Counted from the stretch's first letter, positions 26,664 to 36,646 are shown. The stretch is DNA of 64,000 bases from Planctomycetota bacterium (GCA_028289345.1 JANQQL010000050.1:514370-578369), one strand, 5' to 3'. Notes: generated from the sequence alone by a model not told the origin. Translations and numbers: made by a program.

Positions 26664-29165
26664 TCACGAGTAACGCAGTTCTTCGGCGACGTTGCTTCCG
26701 GCAAGGGTTCGCGCCGGATGACGGCTGGCGACACGGGCGACCACGATGCAAAGACCCACACAAGCCAGGGTCCAGCCGAGCGACGGTCGGTAGACCAAGT
26801 TCAACCCGCTGACTTTCTTCAGCGCATCGAACGCCAACCAGCTGCTCGGCAACCCGAGCACGATGGCCAGTCCCGCGCCGGCAATGCCGAGCAACGTCCC
26901 CTCCCGCACCAGCATCGGCACGAGTTCCTCGCGGGTCATGCCGAGCGCCCGGTAGAGCGCGATTTCTCGTCGGCGCTGATGGGCATGGATCATCAAGGAG
27001 TTCAGCATCCCGAGACCCGCCAGAACCACCGCACCCATCAGGATCAAGTCGAACACCAAGAAGTCGACGTCGATGTTCCAAACCCGCTTGCGAAACAACG
27101 TGGTGCCGTCGACGATCCGCGCCGGGGAGAGACTTGCTTGCAGCATTTCCACTAGGGCGGCCGATGAGGTTCCTGGGGAGGGGTAGACGATCGACCAGGT
27201 CTTCGAGCCGCGGTTCTCTCCGAACCAGCTTTCGACCCTTGCGCCGTCGAGAAGCACGTAGGAGCGGTCGGGGCGGAGATAGCCGAAGCGATCACTCACC
27301 AGTCGGACCGGCACTCTTCGGATCCCGTGTCGAGTGGACACCTCCCAGTCATCCCCGACTCTCAGTTGCAGCCGATCGGCCATGGCATGAGTCAAGATCA
27401 CGCCCTCGCCGGCCGCCAATCCTTGAAGAGCATTCCGTTCGTCCGAACTGAGCTCGATGGAAGGCACGTCGAGCAAGCTGTGCGGATCCACTCCACGAAT
27501 GACCAGTGGATGACGGGTCTCATTCTGAACCGCCAACAGCGTGGCGACCTCGGGCATCTCACGGACGAGGGCGCGTTCCTCTTCGGCCCGAGCGGCCCCG
27601 TGATGGACGAAGACCATTTCGCTCATTGCCTGTCGGCCTAGGGTGCGCACCTCGTCCTTCAGGCACTCGGTCAGCGTGTGCATGCAGTAAATCGATGCGA
27701 AGACCAGCATGAGTGCACACACCGCGGTCGCGTTTCGATGCCCCTGGGTCGAGACATTGCGGAATGGCAGATGGTACTGGGGTCCACGCCAGCGCTGGAG
27801 CAAGCGACCTGCCCACGCCGACAAGCCATGCAAAATCCCGGGAGCGACGAAGACCAGGGATGTGGCGAAGGCCAGGAGCGAGGCCAGCTGCAGGGCAAAG
27901 CGGGCCAGGTGGGCGGCGCGTTCTTCGATCAGCCAGTTCATCAAGAAGTGCAGGATCCCAAGGACCACGGCAAGGCCTAGGGGCACCAGCCAACGAAACG
28001 TCGCCGCTTTCGAACGACGGGTCTCGAGGCCCATGGGAGAGAGAATGCGCGCGGTCGGAAGTCGTCGCGCGGCGACGATCGGAGCGAGGGTGCCAAGCAG
28101 AGTGATGACGATCCCCGTGGCTGCCACCACCGCAACGGCTGTCCAAGGAACTCCGACCATGGGGTAGCGCGCCGCGCCGATGCTCGAGATCCCCACTTTC
28201 CCGCAGACGAACGCCAGCGCGAGACCAAGTCCCACTCCTCCGATTGTTCCGAGAAGAGACTGCACCAGAGCCTCCCACAACATCGCTCCGCTGATTTGTC
28301 GTCGCGTGGCCCCCAGTCCATGCAGAAGTGCGATCTCCCGACGCCGTTCCGAGACAGTCATCAGCAGCGTGTGAAGGACGATGAACAAGCCCAACGCCAA
28401 CCCCAGCAATGCGCAGATGGTGAGCCCGTTGCGCATGGCGATGTCCTCGGGAGTGTCCGTGGTGCCAACGGTGGGGGGAGGCTGGGCGAGGAACCCTTCG
28501 GCTTTGCCGAGTCTTACGAACCCGTCGGTGTTTTGTGGATCATCGAGACGCAGCCAGTATCGGAGTCCTTTCCACTGGCTGACAGGTGTCCTCGACGAAG
28601 ACCAATCGGTGAGAGCGATCTCTTGGTGGAAGCCCAGGTGCAGTTTCTTCAGCAGTCCGGCGATGACGAAGTGCTGGTCCTCCAGTTGCAAGGAATCGCC
28701 GACGTCAAGCTTGGCCTGTTTCGCCATGCGCTTGGTGATCCAAACGGGAGACTCCGGCAGACCAGTGGCGGTGAACTCCCATCCAGAGTCGAGGACGCAG
28801 GCCTGAAATGCCTCGACGCGATCCAGCTCCGCCAACACCTGGGTGAGTTGGTAGGTGTTTCCGCGACGATCGCCCCATGACACGGGAACCATTGCGACCG
28901 GGGTGACCTCCTCGACGCCGGGCAGGCTCCGCAGCCACTTGGGGAGTTCGTCGCTCGCTGCCCGGTCTGCGGTCGGAAACACTTCCAGATCCGGTTCCGC
29001 ATACTTCTTGCGCTCTTTGCTCGCCTTGAAGATCACCGTGTTGTGATCCATGGTGAGCACCGCCGTCACCAGGGCGCCTCCCAGAGCCACCCCGAGAGTC
29101 GACGTCAGCTGGCGGGTGCGCCTAGATCTCCAGTTTCTGGAGCACAGAAAGAATGCGAGCTTCAT
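26664..29165 (-). CDS. MacB/FtsX-type ABC transporter permease
   Basis: An 833-aa membrane protein with two FtsX domains. An N-terminal helix (LTSTLGVALGGALVTAVLT) is followed by a periplasmic MacB-like domain, three helices near residues 250-375 (TICALLGLALGLFIVLHTLL), two further helices, a second periplasmic domain, and three C-terminal helices (LILMAGVVLAG..., LVREGTLLGIAGAGLAIVLG). The motif RRREIALYRALGMTR before the last helices is typical of FtsX-type permeases. It belongs with the ATPase gene that it overlaps by 44 bases; such transporters move lipoproteins, peptides or drugs mechanically. Confidence 0.88.
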   Translation of the reverse strand: MKLAFFLCSRNWRSRRTRQLTSTLGVALGGALVTAVLTMDHNTVIFKASKERKKYAEPDLEVFPTADRAASDELPKWLRSLPGVEEVTPVAMVPVSWGDRRGNTYQLTQVLAELDRVEAFQACVLDSGWEFTATGLPESPVWITKRMAKQAKLDVGDSLQLEDQHFVIAGLLKKLHLGFHQEIALTDWSSSRTPVSQWKGLRYWLRLDDPQNTDGFVRLGKAEGFLAQPPPTVGTTDTPEDIAMRNGLTICALLGLALGLFIVLHTLLMTVSERRREIALLHGLGATRRQISGAMLWEALVQSLLGTIGGVGLGLALAFVCGKVGISSIGAARYPMVGVPWTAVAVVAATGIVITLLGTLAPIVAARRLPTARILSPMGLETRRSKAATFRWLVPLGLAVVLGILHFLMNWLIEERAAHLARFALQLASLLAFATSLVFVAPGILHGLSAWAGRLLQRWRGPQYHLPFRNVSTQGHRNATAVCALMLVFASIYCMHTLTECLKDEVRTLGRQAMSEMVFVHHGAARAEEERALVREMPEVATLLAVQNETRHPLVIRGVDPHSLLDVPSIELSSDERNALQGLAAGEGVILTHAMADRLQLRVGDDWEVSTRHGIRRVPVRLVSDRFGYLRPDRSYVLLDGARVESWFGENRGSKTWSIVYPSPGTSSAALVEMLQASLSPARIVDGTTLFRKRVWNIDVDFLVFDLILMGAVVLAGLGMLNSLMIHAHQRRREIALYRALGMTREELVPMLVREGTLLGIAGAGLAIVLGLPSSWLAFDALKKVSGLNLVYRPSLGWTLACVGLCIVVARVASRHPARTLAGSNVAEELRYS

Positions 29166-29877
29166 CCACTTCCGTTCCGGTGAGTACCGAGTCGCGGGGG
29201 ATTCGACCGTCGTTCAAGAACACGACCCGCTGGGCTCGGGCCGCATCGCGGTGGTTGTGGGTGACTAACAGAATTGTCTGATTCCATTCTCGGTGCACTC
29301 GTTCGAACAGCTCCAGAATCTCGAGACCCATCTTGGCGCTGACGTTTCCGGTCGGTTCGTCGGCCAGCAGAAGTGGCGGCTTGGTCACAAGAGCCCGAGC
29401 CAGGGTCACGCGTTGCAGCTCGCCACCGCTGAGCTCGGACGGGTGGTGATGGGCGCGATGACCGAGTCCGACCATTTCCAGCAACTCGCGGTGCTCAGCT
29501 TCCTTTCCTTGAGGGTCTTCGCCCGCGATCCACAGCGGCAGAGCGACGTTCTCGAGAACATCCAAGGAAGGCACCAGGTTGAAGAACTGGAACACGAAAC
29601 CGATGTGAGCGCGGCGCAGCAAGGTTCGCTGGTGATCGTCCAGAGCGTACAGAGCTTCCCCGCCGAGAGTCACCGTTCCCGTGGTTGGCGGAAGGAGGCC
29701 GGCAATGACGTTCAGCAGCGTGCTCTTGCCGCTGCCGCTTTGCCCCATCAAGCTGACGAACTCGCCAGCCCCCAGCTCCAAGTCGATTCCCTCGAGGACT
29801 TCGAGATCCTTGTCGCCGGCGGAATAGGTCACACGGACGTCTTGCAGACAAACGATGGGGTCCCGATCGGTCATCAT
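29122..29877 (-). CDS. LolD/MacB-type ABC transporter ATPase
   Basis: A 251-aa ABC ATPase. Walker A GQSGSGKSTLL, Q-loop FVFQFFNLVPSLDVLENV, signature LSGGELQRVTLARAL, Walker B LLLADEPTGNV, switch His in LLVTHNHRDA. The VFQFFNL and LSGGELQR forms are those of the MacB/LolD class that pair with FtsX permeases. The D-loop reads PTGNVSAK instead of NLD, a small deviation. The start was set at ATG 29877 (a second ATG follows directly); an open TTG extension reaches 29904. Confidence 0.9.
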   Translation of the reverse strand: MMTDRDPIVCLQDVRVTYSAGDKDLEVLEGIDLELGAGEFVSLMGQSGSGKSTLLNVIAGLLPPTTGTVTLGGEALYALDDHQRTLLRRAHIGFVFQFFNLVPSLDVLENVALPLWIAGEDPQGKEAEHRELLEMVGLGHRAHHHPSELSGGELQRVTLARALVTKPPLLLADEPTGNVSAKMGLEILELFERVHREWNQTILLVTHNHRDAARAQRVVFLNDGRIPRDSVLTGTEVDEARILSVLQKLEI

Positions 29878-29981
29878 GGGATTATTGAAGATGGGGCGCA
29901 GCAAGCGTTCGAAAAAGCCCGCGGCTCACCGTTTCGCAAACCAGGCCGAGTTTCCGTGGGCCCAAGTCCACCCAGGATCCG

Positions 29982-30689
29982 TCACCAAGGAATCGGTTGA
30001 CCGTCGCGGAAGAAGCCTCCGGTGGGGCCGCCTTCGGGAAGGGTGGCAGCCCACACCACGCTCTGAGCTCCTTCCGGGATTGGCCTTCCGCCTCCGCCCA
30101 TGTCGGTGGCTACCCATCCAGGAGAGACGGCATTGCACAGGACCCCGCTTTCCTGAAGCTCTGCGGCCATCTTGATGGTCAACACGTTCAGCGCTGCTTT
30201 CGAGGCAGAGTACGCGGGGGCTCCCCCGGACATCTCGTGCAGGGCCCCGTAGCCACTCGACACGTTGACGATGCGTCCTGCCGGGGACTGCTTGAGGTGT
30301 GGAATCGCGGCCACCGCGGTCCGCCAGGCGCCAAACAGATTGACGGCGAAGGTCTTCTCGACCGCGGCCACATCGGCGGTTGTCGCTTGACGAGAGGTGT
30401 CGTAGTCGATGCCTGCGTTGTTGACGAGCACGTCCAGTCGTCCAAACTGCTGCACTCCGAGATTCACGGCGTCGTTGAAGTGCGATTGTTGATCTCGTGC
30501 GACGTCCAGGTGGACGACCAGCACTCGATCGCGAGGAAACTCGGCGCGGTCTTTTGCCACCTGTCCGCGGGCCAACTCGCGAGACCCCAAAACGACGTTC
30601 ATCCCTTGCTCGAGCAGCTGTCGCACGACTTCCAGGCCGATGCCGCGGTTGCCTCCGGTCACCAGCGCCGTGGTCGGGCCGCTGCTCAT
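29982..30689 (-). CDS. Short-chain dehydrogenase/reductase
   Basis: A 235-aa classical SDR. Cofactor motif VTGGNRGIGLEVV (TGxxxGxG), DVLVNNAG (NNAG), catalytic Ser in VNVSSGYG and YxxxK in PAYSASKAAL. Arg residues after the second strand (GSRELARG) favour NADP(H). It resembles carbonyl reductase-like SDRs. Its ATG overlaps the stop codon of the aldo/keto reductase gene as ATGA, so the two reductases are translationally coupled. The substrate is unknown. Confidence 0.9.
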   Translation of the reverse strand: MSSGPTTALVTGGNRGIGLEVVRQLLEQGMNVVLGSRELARGQVAKDRAEFPRDRVLVVHLDVARDQQSHFNDAVNLGVQQFGRLDVLVNNAGIDYDTSRQATTADVAAVEKTFAVNLFGAWRTAVAAIPHLKQSPAGRIVNVSSGYGALHEMSGGAPAYSASKAALNVLTIKMAAELQESGVLCNAVSPGWVATDMGGGGRPIPEGAQSVVWAATLPEGGPTGGFFRDGQPIPW

Positions 30690-31816
30690 TGGTCGCGGTT
30701 CCCAGTTCCAGAAGTCGCGGCGCTCGCCTCTTCACCCGCCACACTCCTGGCGGGGGTGTAGCCCGGTGGCTTGTCCCCCAGAGGGGCGCTGCCGCTCAAC
30801 ATGCCTTGGAGTTCCGGCCCGAAAAAGTTGTAGGGGAATCGCAGCGGCTCGGCGCTGGCCGAGTCGAGTCTGGCGCGGAGCTCTTCGGGAATCTCGAAAT
30901 CGAGCGCTTGCAGGTTGTCCTCGAGCTGGGCGACCTTGGTGGCCCCGACCAGGACGGAGGCGATCCCGGGCTGAGTCGCAACCCAGTGCACCGCCACCTG
31001 CGCCATGGACCGGCCGAGCTCGGAAGCCACGGACTCCAACTCGGCAACGATGGCGAAGTTGCGCTTGGTGAGTTTTTCGAACGCGGGATTGCCGGATCCT
31101 TCGACGGTCTTCAGGCGCCCCTCTCCGGCCGCGCCGTCTTCCGAGGGACGGTACTTACCTGAGAGCAGCCCAGAGGCGAGTGGGCTCCAGACCATGATGC
31201 CCATCCCGTGGGTGGTGCCCAGATCGACGAACTCGTTTTCGATGTTGCGTTCCGTCAGGTTGTACTCGAGCTGCAATGCGGTGACCGGTTCGTAGCCGCG
31301 ATACTCCGCGATGGTTTGCGCGCGCGAGGCATACCAGGCGGGGACGTCGGAGAGACCCACGTGTCGAACTTTGCCAGCGCTCACCAGGTCATCCATGGTT
31401 CGCATCACTTCTTCGGGAGGAGTGAGCCGATCCCAGGTATGAAGCATGTAGAGATCGATGTATTCGGTCCCGAGCCGTCGAAGAGAGCCGTCGACCGCTC
31501 GCAAGATGTTCTTGCGTCCGTTGCCACCGGCGTTGGGGTTCCCAGGCTCGGCGTTGTAGCTGAACTTGGTGGTGATCACGGCCTTGTCGCGAATGCCTCG
31601 GTCGGCGATGAACTTTCCCAGGAGCTCTTCGGAGCGGCCGTTGGTGTACAGGTCCGCGGTATCAAAGAAGTTGCCACCTGCTTCGACGTAGGCGTCGAAC
31701 AGCTCGCGACAGGTGTGCTCCTCGGCCCCCCAGCCCCAATCGTCGCCAAAGGTCATGGTTCCCAGCGCAAGTCGACTGACGCGAAGGCCGGATCGGCCGA
31801 GTGTGTAGTACTTCAT
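30686..31816 (-). CDS. Aldo/keto reductase
   Basis: A 376-aa NADP(H)-dependent reductase. The TIM barrel begins MKYYTLGRSGLRVSRLALG. Catalytic residues appear in order: Asp and Tyr in NFFDTADLYTNGRSEELLG, Lys in AVITTKFSYN, His in IDLYMLHTWD. The cofactor region near the end is QPGIASVLVGATKVAQLEDN. The closest type is the YajO/IolS-like group that acts on sugar or aldehyde substrates. ATG 31816 has AGAGGG upstream. First gene of the AKR-SDR operon. Confidence 0.9.
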   Translation of the reverse strand: MKYYTLGRSGLRVSRLALGTMTFGDDWGWGAEEHTCRELFDAYVEAGGNFFDTADLYTNGRSEELLGKFIADRGIRDKAVITTKFSYNAEPGNPNAGGNGRKNILRAVDGSLRRLGTEYIDLYMLHTWDRLTPPEEVMRTMDDLVSAGKVRHVGLSDVPAWYASRAQTIAEYRGYEPVTALQLEYNLTERNIENEFVDLGTTHGMGIMVWSPLASGLLSGKYRPSEDGAAGEGRLKTVEGSGNPAFEKLTKRNFAIVAELESVASELGRSMAQVAVHWVATQPGIASVLVGATKVAQLEDNLQALDFEIPEELRARLDSASAEPLRFPYNFFGPELQGMLSGSAPLGDKPPGYTPARSVAGEEASAATSGTGNRDQ

Positions 31817-31940
31817 GGGGAGAACCCTCTTTCTTGGTAGGCAGCCCGTGTTTGCACCAGGAGCGCCTGGGGGAACGGCGGGACCCCTGCGACGCGGGGA
31901 TGCCATCTTCTTCGCTGAGCGGAAGCGTTGACACGATCCC

Positions 31941-31980
31941 AAAAGAAAACCGCTCCCCCCGCTTGAGCGGGAGGAGCGGT
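31941..31980 (-). terminator. Rho-independent terminator of the first CRTAC1 gene
   Basis: Read on the minus strand: an 8-bp stem (ACCGCTCC/GGAGCGGT), a one-base internal mismatch and a further 5-bp stem (CCCGC/GCGGG) with a 4-base loop, followed by TTTTCTTTT. It lies about 30 bases after the CRTAC1 stop codon at 32010. Confidence 0.85.
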
Positions 31981-32009
31981 CGAAGAACTGCTTGGGTGTT
32001 GCAAGGAAC

Positions 32010-33974
32010 TTACGGGTTGCCAGTCACGCTCACGTGGTCGATGACCAGCGTCACCTGGGAGCCCGGGAGGGCCAGGTTGTCGCCAGCCGGACGGTGGCCG
32101 CGAGCACGCAGCAGGACGCGACCGTCACCGTTCATGTAATCGGCGGTGTCGATGCCGGTCACGGTGTTGGTGGTGTCGAAGCCGGTCATGGCCCAGGTTC
32201 CGAGATCGTCGAATTCGCCGGTGTTCCAGTTGTAGGCCTGGAGGTTGGCGGCGAGATCGGCGCCCGAGCGACCGCCTTCGAAAGTGGCGTCGAAGGTGGT
32301 GGAACCGGTGTCGATGTCGAAGCCGATCTCGGCCGAGGACACCGAAGCGGAGCGCAGCCACAAGCGATCGTCGTCGGAGGTTTCCAGGGACAGGATGTCA
32401 CCGCGAGTTCGCCAGGTGTTGCCGGCCTGACGCATGTCGGTGACCGGACCCGGAGCGACCTGCATCACGCCACCGGCCGGGATGCCGGCCAGGCTGACGG
32501 TGGAGCCATCGGCGAAGGTGACATCGAAGTCGACGGTGGTTTCGTCGCCGAGCCCGAAGTGAGCTTCGGCCGGGATCTGAGCCATGTAGCTGGAACCGAC
32601 GCCGATGTGGCGCATCTGGTTGTTGAAGGAGGTGCTCAGGTTGACCACGGAGCCGATGCCGCGGGTGTTGGTTCCGGTCTGACGCGGCTGGATGACGATG
32701 TGGTTGCCCATCGGCAGGGAATTGTCGAGGGGCTGGTTGTCCCACAGGCGGATGGTGCCGCCGGCGGCGTTGGTCGTCTGCAGAAGGTCCAGGTCCCCGT
32801 CACGGTCGAAGTCGACCGAGATCAGGCTGACACCCCAGTCGAAGTCCTGGATGCCTGCCTGTTTGGCGAGGTCGCGGGTGAACCACTTCGGCCCGCTGCC
32901 GCGGTTCATGTAGAAGCGGGTGGAGTCAATGTTGGCGCCGAAACCGTTGGTCGCGGCCAGGTCGATGTAACCGTCAAGGTCGGCGTCGAAGAAGGTGCAA
33001 CCCCAACCCCAGCCGCCGTCCTCGATGCCGAGGGACTCGGAAACTTCCGTGAAGGACACCGTGGAGCCGACGGTGTCGTTGCGCATCAGGATGTTGTGCT
33101 CGGGACCGTTGAAGATGTTGGTCACGAAGATGTCCATCTTGCCGTCGTGGTTGTAGTCGCCGAGCGCCATGCCCATGTCGTTCATGGAGTTGTTCGCGTT
33201 GGCAGCAATCGAGATGTCGGTGAAGGTGCCGTCGCCGTCATTCATCCACAGGCGGTTTTCGTCGAAGTCGACGGCCTGGTACAGGTCCATCCAGCCGTCA
33301 CCGTTGAAGTCGTAGAAGGTCGGCTGCCATTGGGTGTTGGCGATGCTGGTGCGAACGCCGCTGGACACCGAGACGTCGGTGAAGGTGCTGTCGCCATCGT
33401 TCAAGAACATGTAGCCAAGGGCGGTCCCGCCGTTGTCCCACATGGCCGCATAGAAATCGAGGAAGCCGTCATTGTTGATGTCGGCCACGTCGATGCCGGC
33501 GCGGTTGAAACCCACGTCCAGGATCTCGAGGCCGGCGAAGCTGGTCGAGTCGGTGAAGACCAAGCCGGCTTGCTGGCGGTAGATCTTGAAAGAAGTCGTG
33601 GCGGAAGTTTCGTTGACGGTCAGAAGGTCGAGGCGACCGTCACCGGTGTAGTCGAACCAGACACCGAGGCGCACGCCGGAGGTGTCGTCCAGTCCCGCGG
33701 CAGCGGCCTGGTCGATGAAGGTGCCGTCCCCTTGGTTCACGAGGAATCGACAAGCGGTGCCGTCCTTGTGGGGGAAGAACAGGTCCGTGTCTCCGTCGTT
33801 GTCGACGTCGGCGGCGGCAACGCCGTTCCCGTGTTTGTCAGACGTGTTGGGTGCGATTCCTCGATCACCCGCGATGTCGACGAACTTGAACGGCATGCGG
33901 CGAATCTGCGCGTTGGCGCTGTTCGCCATGACGGCCAGGCCAGTCAGGCCCGCGATCACAAAACTCAGTCGCAT
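32010..33974 (-). CDS. CRTAC1 family secreted FG-GAP/ASPIC protein (copy 1)
   Basis: A 654-aa secreted protein. Signal peptide MRLSFVIAGLTGLAVMANSA. About eight VCBS/FG-GAP calcium loops follow (DVDNDGDTDLFF, DYTGDGRLDLL, DINNDGFLDFY, DFNGDGWMDLY, DYNHDGKMDIF, DADLDGYIDLA, DFDRDGDLDLL). Then a UnbV/ASPIC domain near residues 445-505 with GSSYMAQIPAEAHFGLG and the DG loop FADGSTVSL. A C-terminal beta-sandwich of about 130 residues looks like a carbohydrate-binding or discoidin-like module. Probably extracellular or surface attached. It is a clear paralogue of the next gene upstream. Confidence 0.88.
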   Translation of the reverse strand: MRLSFVIAGLTGLAVMANSANAQIRRMPFKFVDIAGDRGIAPNTSDKHGNGVAAADVDNDGDTDLFFPHKDGTACRFLVNQGDGTFIDQAAAAGLDDTSGVRLGVWFDYTGDGRLDLLTVNETSATTSFKIYRQQAGLVFTDSTSFAGLEILDVGFNRAGIDVADINNDGFLDFYAAMWDNGGTALGYMFLNDGDSTFTDVSVSSGVRTSIANTQWQPTFYDFNGDGWMDLYQAVDFDENRLWMNDGDGTFTDISIAANANNSMNDMGMALGDYNHDGKMDIFVTNIFNGPEHNILMRNDTVGSTVSFTEVSESLGIEDGGWGWGCTFFDADLDGYIDLAATNGFGANIDSTRFYMNRGSGPKWFTRDLAKQAGIQDFDWGVSLISVDFDRDGDLDLLQTTNAAGGTIRLWDNQPLDNSLPMGNHIVIQPRQTGTNTRGIGSVVNLSTSFNNQMRHIGVGSSYMAQIPAEAHFGLGDETTVDFDVTFADGSTVSLAGIPAGGVMQVAPGPVTDMRQAGNTWRTRGDILSLETSDDDRLWLRSASVSSAEIGFDIDTGSTTFDATFEGGRSGADLAANLQAYNWNTGEFDDLGTWAMTGFDTTNTVTGIDTADYMNGDGRVLLRARGHRPAGDNLALPGSQVTLVIDHVSVTGNP

Positions 33975-34506
33975 GAGTGAACACTCCAGGTGGGCAATGG
34001 ATCAGTGTCGTTCCGTCCAACGGAGCAAACACCGACTCGCGCCGCTTTTCCGAACGGAACGAGTTCCAGGGAACGTTGATTCTTCTCCTCCAAAGAGCCG
34101 TCAAGCGACCCGCGGAGACCTTTCGACTTCTTCTCAAAGTGCCGGTGCGTGTGCTCAAACAGCGCGACACCTCGGCATTGGAGATAGCCTCCAAGGACGC
34201 CGGCACCACTCCCCTTTTACTCAGGTTCTCCCAGAAAAATAGGCTTTCGGAGAGATGGTGCGGAATGCGCTTGTGGAGGTTTTCGCGGTCCTCTGTCGAC
34301 TTCCTGCGTTCCTCCTCGATTCTTCCCGGAGGGGCCCGCAGACCGCGACAAATTCATCGCAGGAGAGGTCGTGTTCGAGCTTTGTGAAATCTCTCGAAAG
34401 ACAGGGGCTGCGGCCCCTTCGATCGCCTGCGAGTTTCGCGGATCGCCCCGAATCCCGGGCGCTCGACCGGGGGTCGAACGCCGGGCCGGCTGCTTCGCAC
34501 ATCGCC
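33975..34506. other. Intergenic region between the CRTAC1 paralogues
   Basis: A 532-base gap on the minus-strand path between two paralogous genes. It holds a possible weak terminator for the upstream paralogue (34403-34418, stem AGGGGC/GCCCCT) and a GC-rich inverted repeat around 34460-34490. No gene is recognised, and no clear dispersed-repeat end is seen. Confidence 0.4.
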
Positions 34507-36480
34507 TCACTCGGCGACGACCATCACCTCCAAGTGGTCGAGGCTGATCGACTCGACGCTCATGTCTGCGAACGGCGACGCTTGACGCCGAGCATCAATG
34601 CGCAGCTCCACTCGCCCGTCGCCGCGCAGGTACTTGGTCGCGTCGAGTCCGGTCCACTGGAGCGTCGTGTCGGTGCTGCCAACGGCTTGGGATCCAGCGC
34701 TTTCGTAGGTTCCCGTGCTGTGGTTCTTCAGCAGGAGTTGCGCTTTCATGTCGTCCGACGAGCGAGCTTCCAGGGTGACGGTCAACGTGGAACCGACGGC
34801 GGCTCCGGCCTCCCAAAGAACGGTGGCGAGAGCACCACTGGGCCCCTTGGCAGCCCAGCGCACATCGTCGGAGTCTCGCAACGCGAGAACTCCGCCAGCG
34901 GTCAGGGATCCCCGTTCGAGTTGGAAGTAGGTCAGCGGGGGCGGCGCGATCTCGACGATCCCATCCAGAGGAACCGACGGAACGGAAACAGACTGCCCGT
35001 CGGGGAAGTTGACGCTGACGTCCGCCGCGGTGGGAACCGTGCCAAAGCCGAAGCAGGCCTCGGCCGGTTCCTGGCCCAAACAACTGATTCCTGCGGTGAT
35101 CACGCGGATTTGGGACGAGGTTCCTGCTTGTGCCGTGATCTCGGCACCGATCGCTCGACGGTTGGCGCCAGGCATGCGCGGCTTCACGACCAGAAACCGT
35201 CCCACTTCACTGGTCGGCACCCAGGAGCGTTGTCGATTCTCCAGCAACCGAATCGTGTCATTGAGCGTCGTCTGCAACAGATCTTGATCGCCGTCCCGAT
35301 CGTAGTCGAAGGCCACCAGACAAGAGCCCCACAGGTCGTCGTCCAGCCCGACTCCTGCGGCCAGATCCTTGGTGTACCAGCGGGGACCGCGACCTCGGTT
35401 CATGAAGAAGCGAGTGCGATCGTCCAGCCAGGCTTGCTGGGAGAAACCGTTGGTGGCTGCCAGATCCAGATCCCCGTCATTGTCCGCATCGAAGAACGTG
35501 CAGCCCCAGCCCCAGGCACCATCCTCCACCCCGTTCTGGTGAGAGACCTCGGTGAACGAGACCGAACCGCTGTTGCTCTCGTTGCGCAGCAGCACGTTGT
35601 GCTTGCCGCCTTGATGGATGTTGGTCAAGTAGACATCGAAGTCGCCGTCTTGGTCGAAGTCTCCTAGGGCCTGACCCATGTCGTTGAACAGAATGTCGGC
35701 CCCACACGCTGCGGCAATGTCCACGAAGGTGTTGTCGGTCTGATTGATCCACAGGTGGTTCTCGGTGAAATCCACCGCCACAGAAATGTCCAACCAACCG
35801 TCGCCGTTGAAGTCGTACATCACCGGCTGCCACTGGGCTGGTCCCGCGCCGGTCATGATGCCGCTCGACAAGGAAATGTCGGTGAACGTGCCATCGCTAT
35901 CGTTCAGGAACAGGTGATGATCGCTTGACGGAGACTCGTTGTCCCACATGGCGCAGTAGATGTCGAGATTGCCGTCTTGGTTGATGTCGCCGGCGCACAG
36001 GCCGCCGCGATGAAGTCCCGAGCTACGGACATGAACTCCGGCACTGGCGGTGACGTCGGTGAAGAGGAACCCGGGATCTTGACGGTGCAAGCGGTAGGAA
36101 GTCGTATCGCCCGGAATGTCGTTGGCGGTGAACAGGTCGAGATCGCCATCCCCGTCGGTATCGATCCACAGCGCCACGCGGTCTCCGGTTTCCAAATCGA
36201 GTCCCGCTGCCGCGGCGACCTCGACGAAGTGACCGCCCTCGTTGCGATACAACTGGGCAGGGGTCTTGTCGTCGTTCGGCAGGTAGAAATCGAGGTCTCC
36301 GTCATCGTCGATGTCGGCAACCGCGACCCCGGCGGCCATTCCTGGAGGAGATGCGTAGAACTGGAGACCGGCCGTCGAAGTCACGTCGACGAACTCGAAC
36401 GTGGGCAGTGTGATTTGGGCCATGGCGTGATGACTGGTCAGGCAAAGACATGCCACGGCGACGCGGATCTTGAGGCCCAT
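34507..36480 (-). CDS. CRTAC1 family secreted FG-GAP/ASPIC protein (copy 2)
   Basis: A 657-aa secreted protein, colinear with copy 1. Signal peptide ends near HHAMAQ. VCBS loops: DIDDDGDLDFYL, DTDGDGDLDLF, DINQDGNLDIY, DFNGDGWLDIS, DFDQDGDFDVY, DADNDGDLDLA, DYDRDGDQDLL. Shared landmarks with copy 1 include VEDGAWGWGCTFFDAD, MNRGRGPRWYTKDLA and the UnbV/ASPIC motif GFGTVPTAADV. The strong GGAGGAAAG site before ATG 36480 fixes the start. The two genes may be cotranscribed, although a 532-base gap separates them. Function unknown. Confidence 0.88.
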   Translation of the reverse strand: MGLKIRVAVACLCLTSHHAMAQITLPTFEFVDVTSTAGLQFYASPPGMAAGVAVADIDDDGDLDFYLPNDDKTPAQLYRNEGGHFVEVAAAAGLDLETGDRVALWIDTDGDGDLDLFTANDIPGDTTSYRLHRQDPGFLFTDVTASAGVHVRSSGLHRGGLCAGDINQDGNLDIYCAMWDNESPSSDHHLFLNDSDGTFTDISLSSGIMTGAGPAQWQPVMYDFNGDGWLDISVAVDFTENHLWINQTDNTFVDIAAACGADILFNDMGQALGDFDQDGDFDVYLTNIHQGGKHNVLLRNESNSGSVSFTEVSHQNGVEDGAWGWGCTFFDADNDGDLDLAATNGFSQQAWLDDRTRFFMNRGRGPRWYTKDLAAGVGLDDDLWGSCLVAFDYDRDGDQDLLQTTLNDTIRLLENRQRSWVPTSEVGRFLVVKPRMPGANRRAIGAEITAQAGTSSQIRVITAGISCLGQEPAEACFGFGTVPTAADVSVNFPDGQSVSVPSVPLDGIVEIAPPPLTYFQLERGSLTAGGVLALRDSDDVRWAAKGPSGALATVLWEAGAAVGSTLTVTLEARSSDDMKAQLLLKNHSTGTYESAGSQAVGSTDTTLQWTGLDATKYLRGDGRVELRIDARRQASPFADMSVESISLDHLEVMVVAE

Positions 36481-36646
36481 ACCCTTTCCTCCGAATTCGC
36501 TGGTTCGCGATCAATGATCGTGAGCCAGCCTCGGCCGACAGTTCTCCGTCAACGAACCGCCGACTCCCTCTTCCTTGGCTTGCGCCCCGACTGCGCCAGC
36601 CGGAAATGAGTATAGCTCCACGCGGATCCGGGGCCGGGAATCGTGC

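Noticed and set aside
31992-33980. 662-aa open frame on the plus strand
   Set aside because: It is antisense to the CRTAC1 gene. Asp/Gly-rich codons of FG-GAP loops keep the opposite frame open. Its sequence is V/G/D/H-rich, without family motifs, and the minus strand has signal peptide, domains and terminator.
34255-35667. 470-aa plus-strand open frame
   Set aside because: Antisense shadow of the second CRTAC1 gene.
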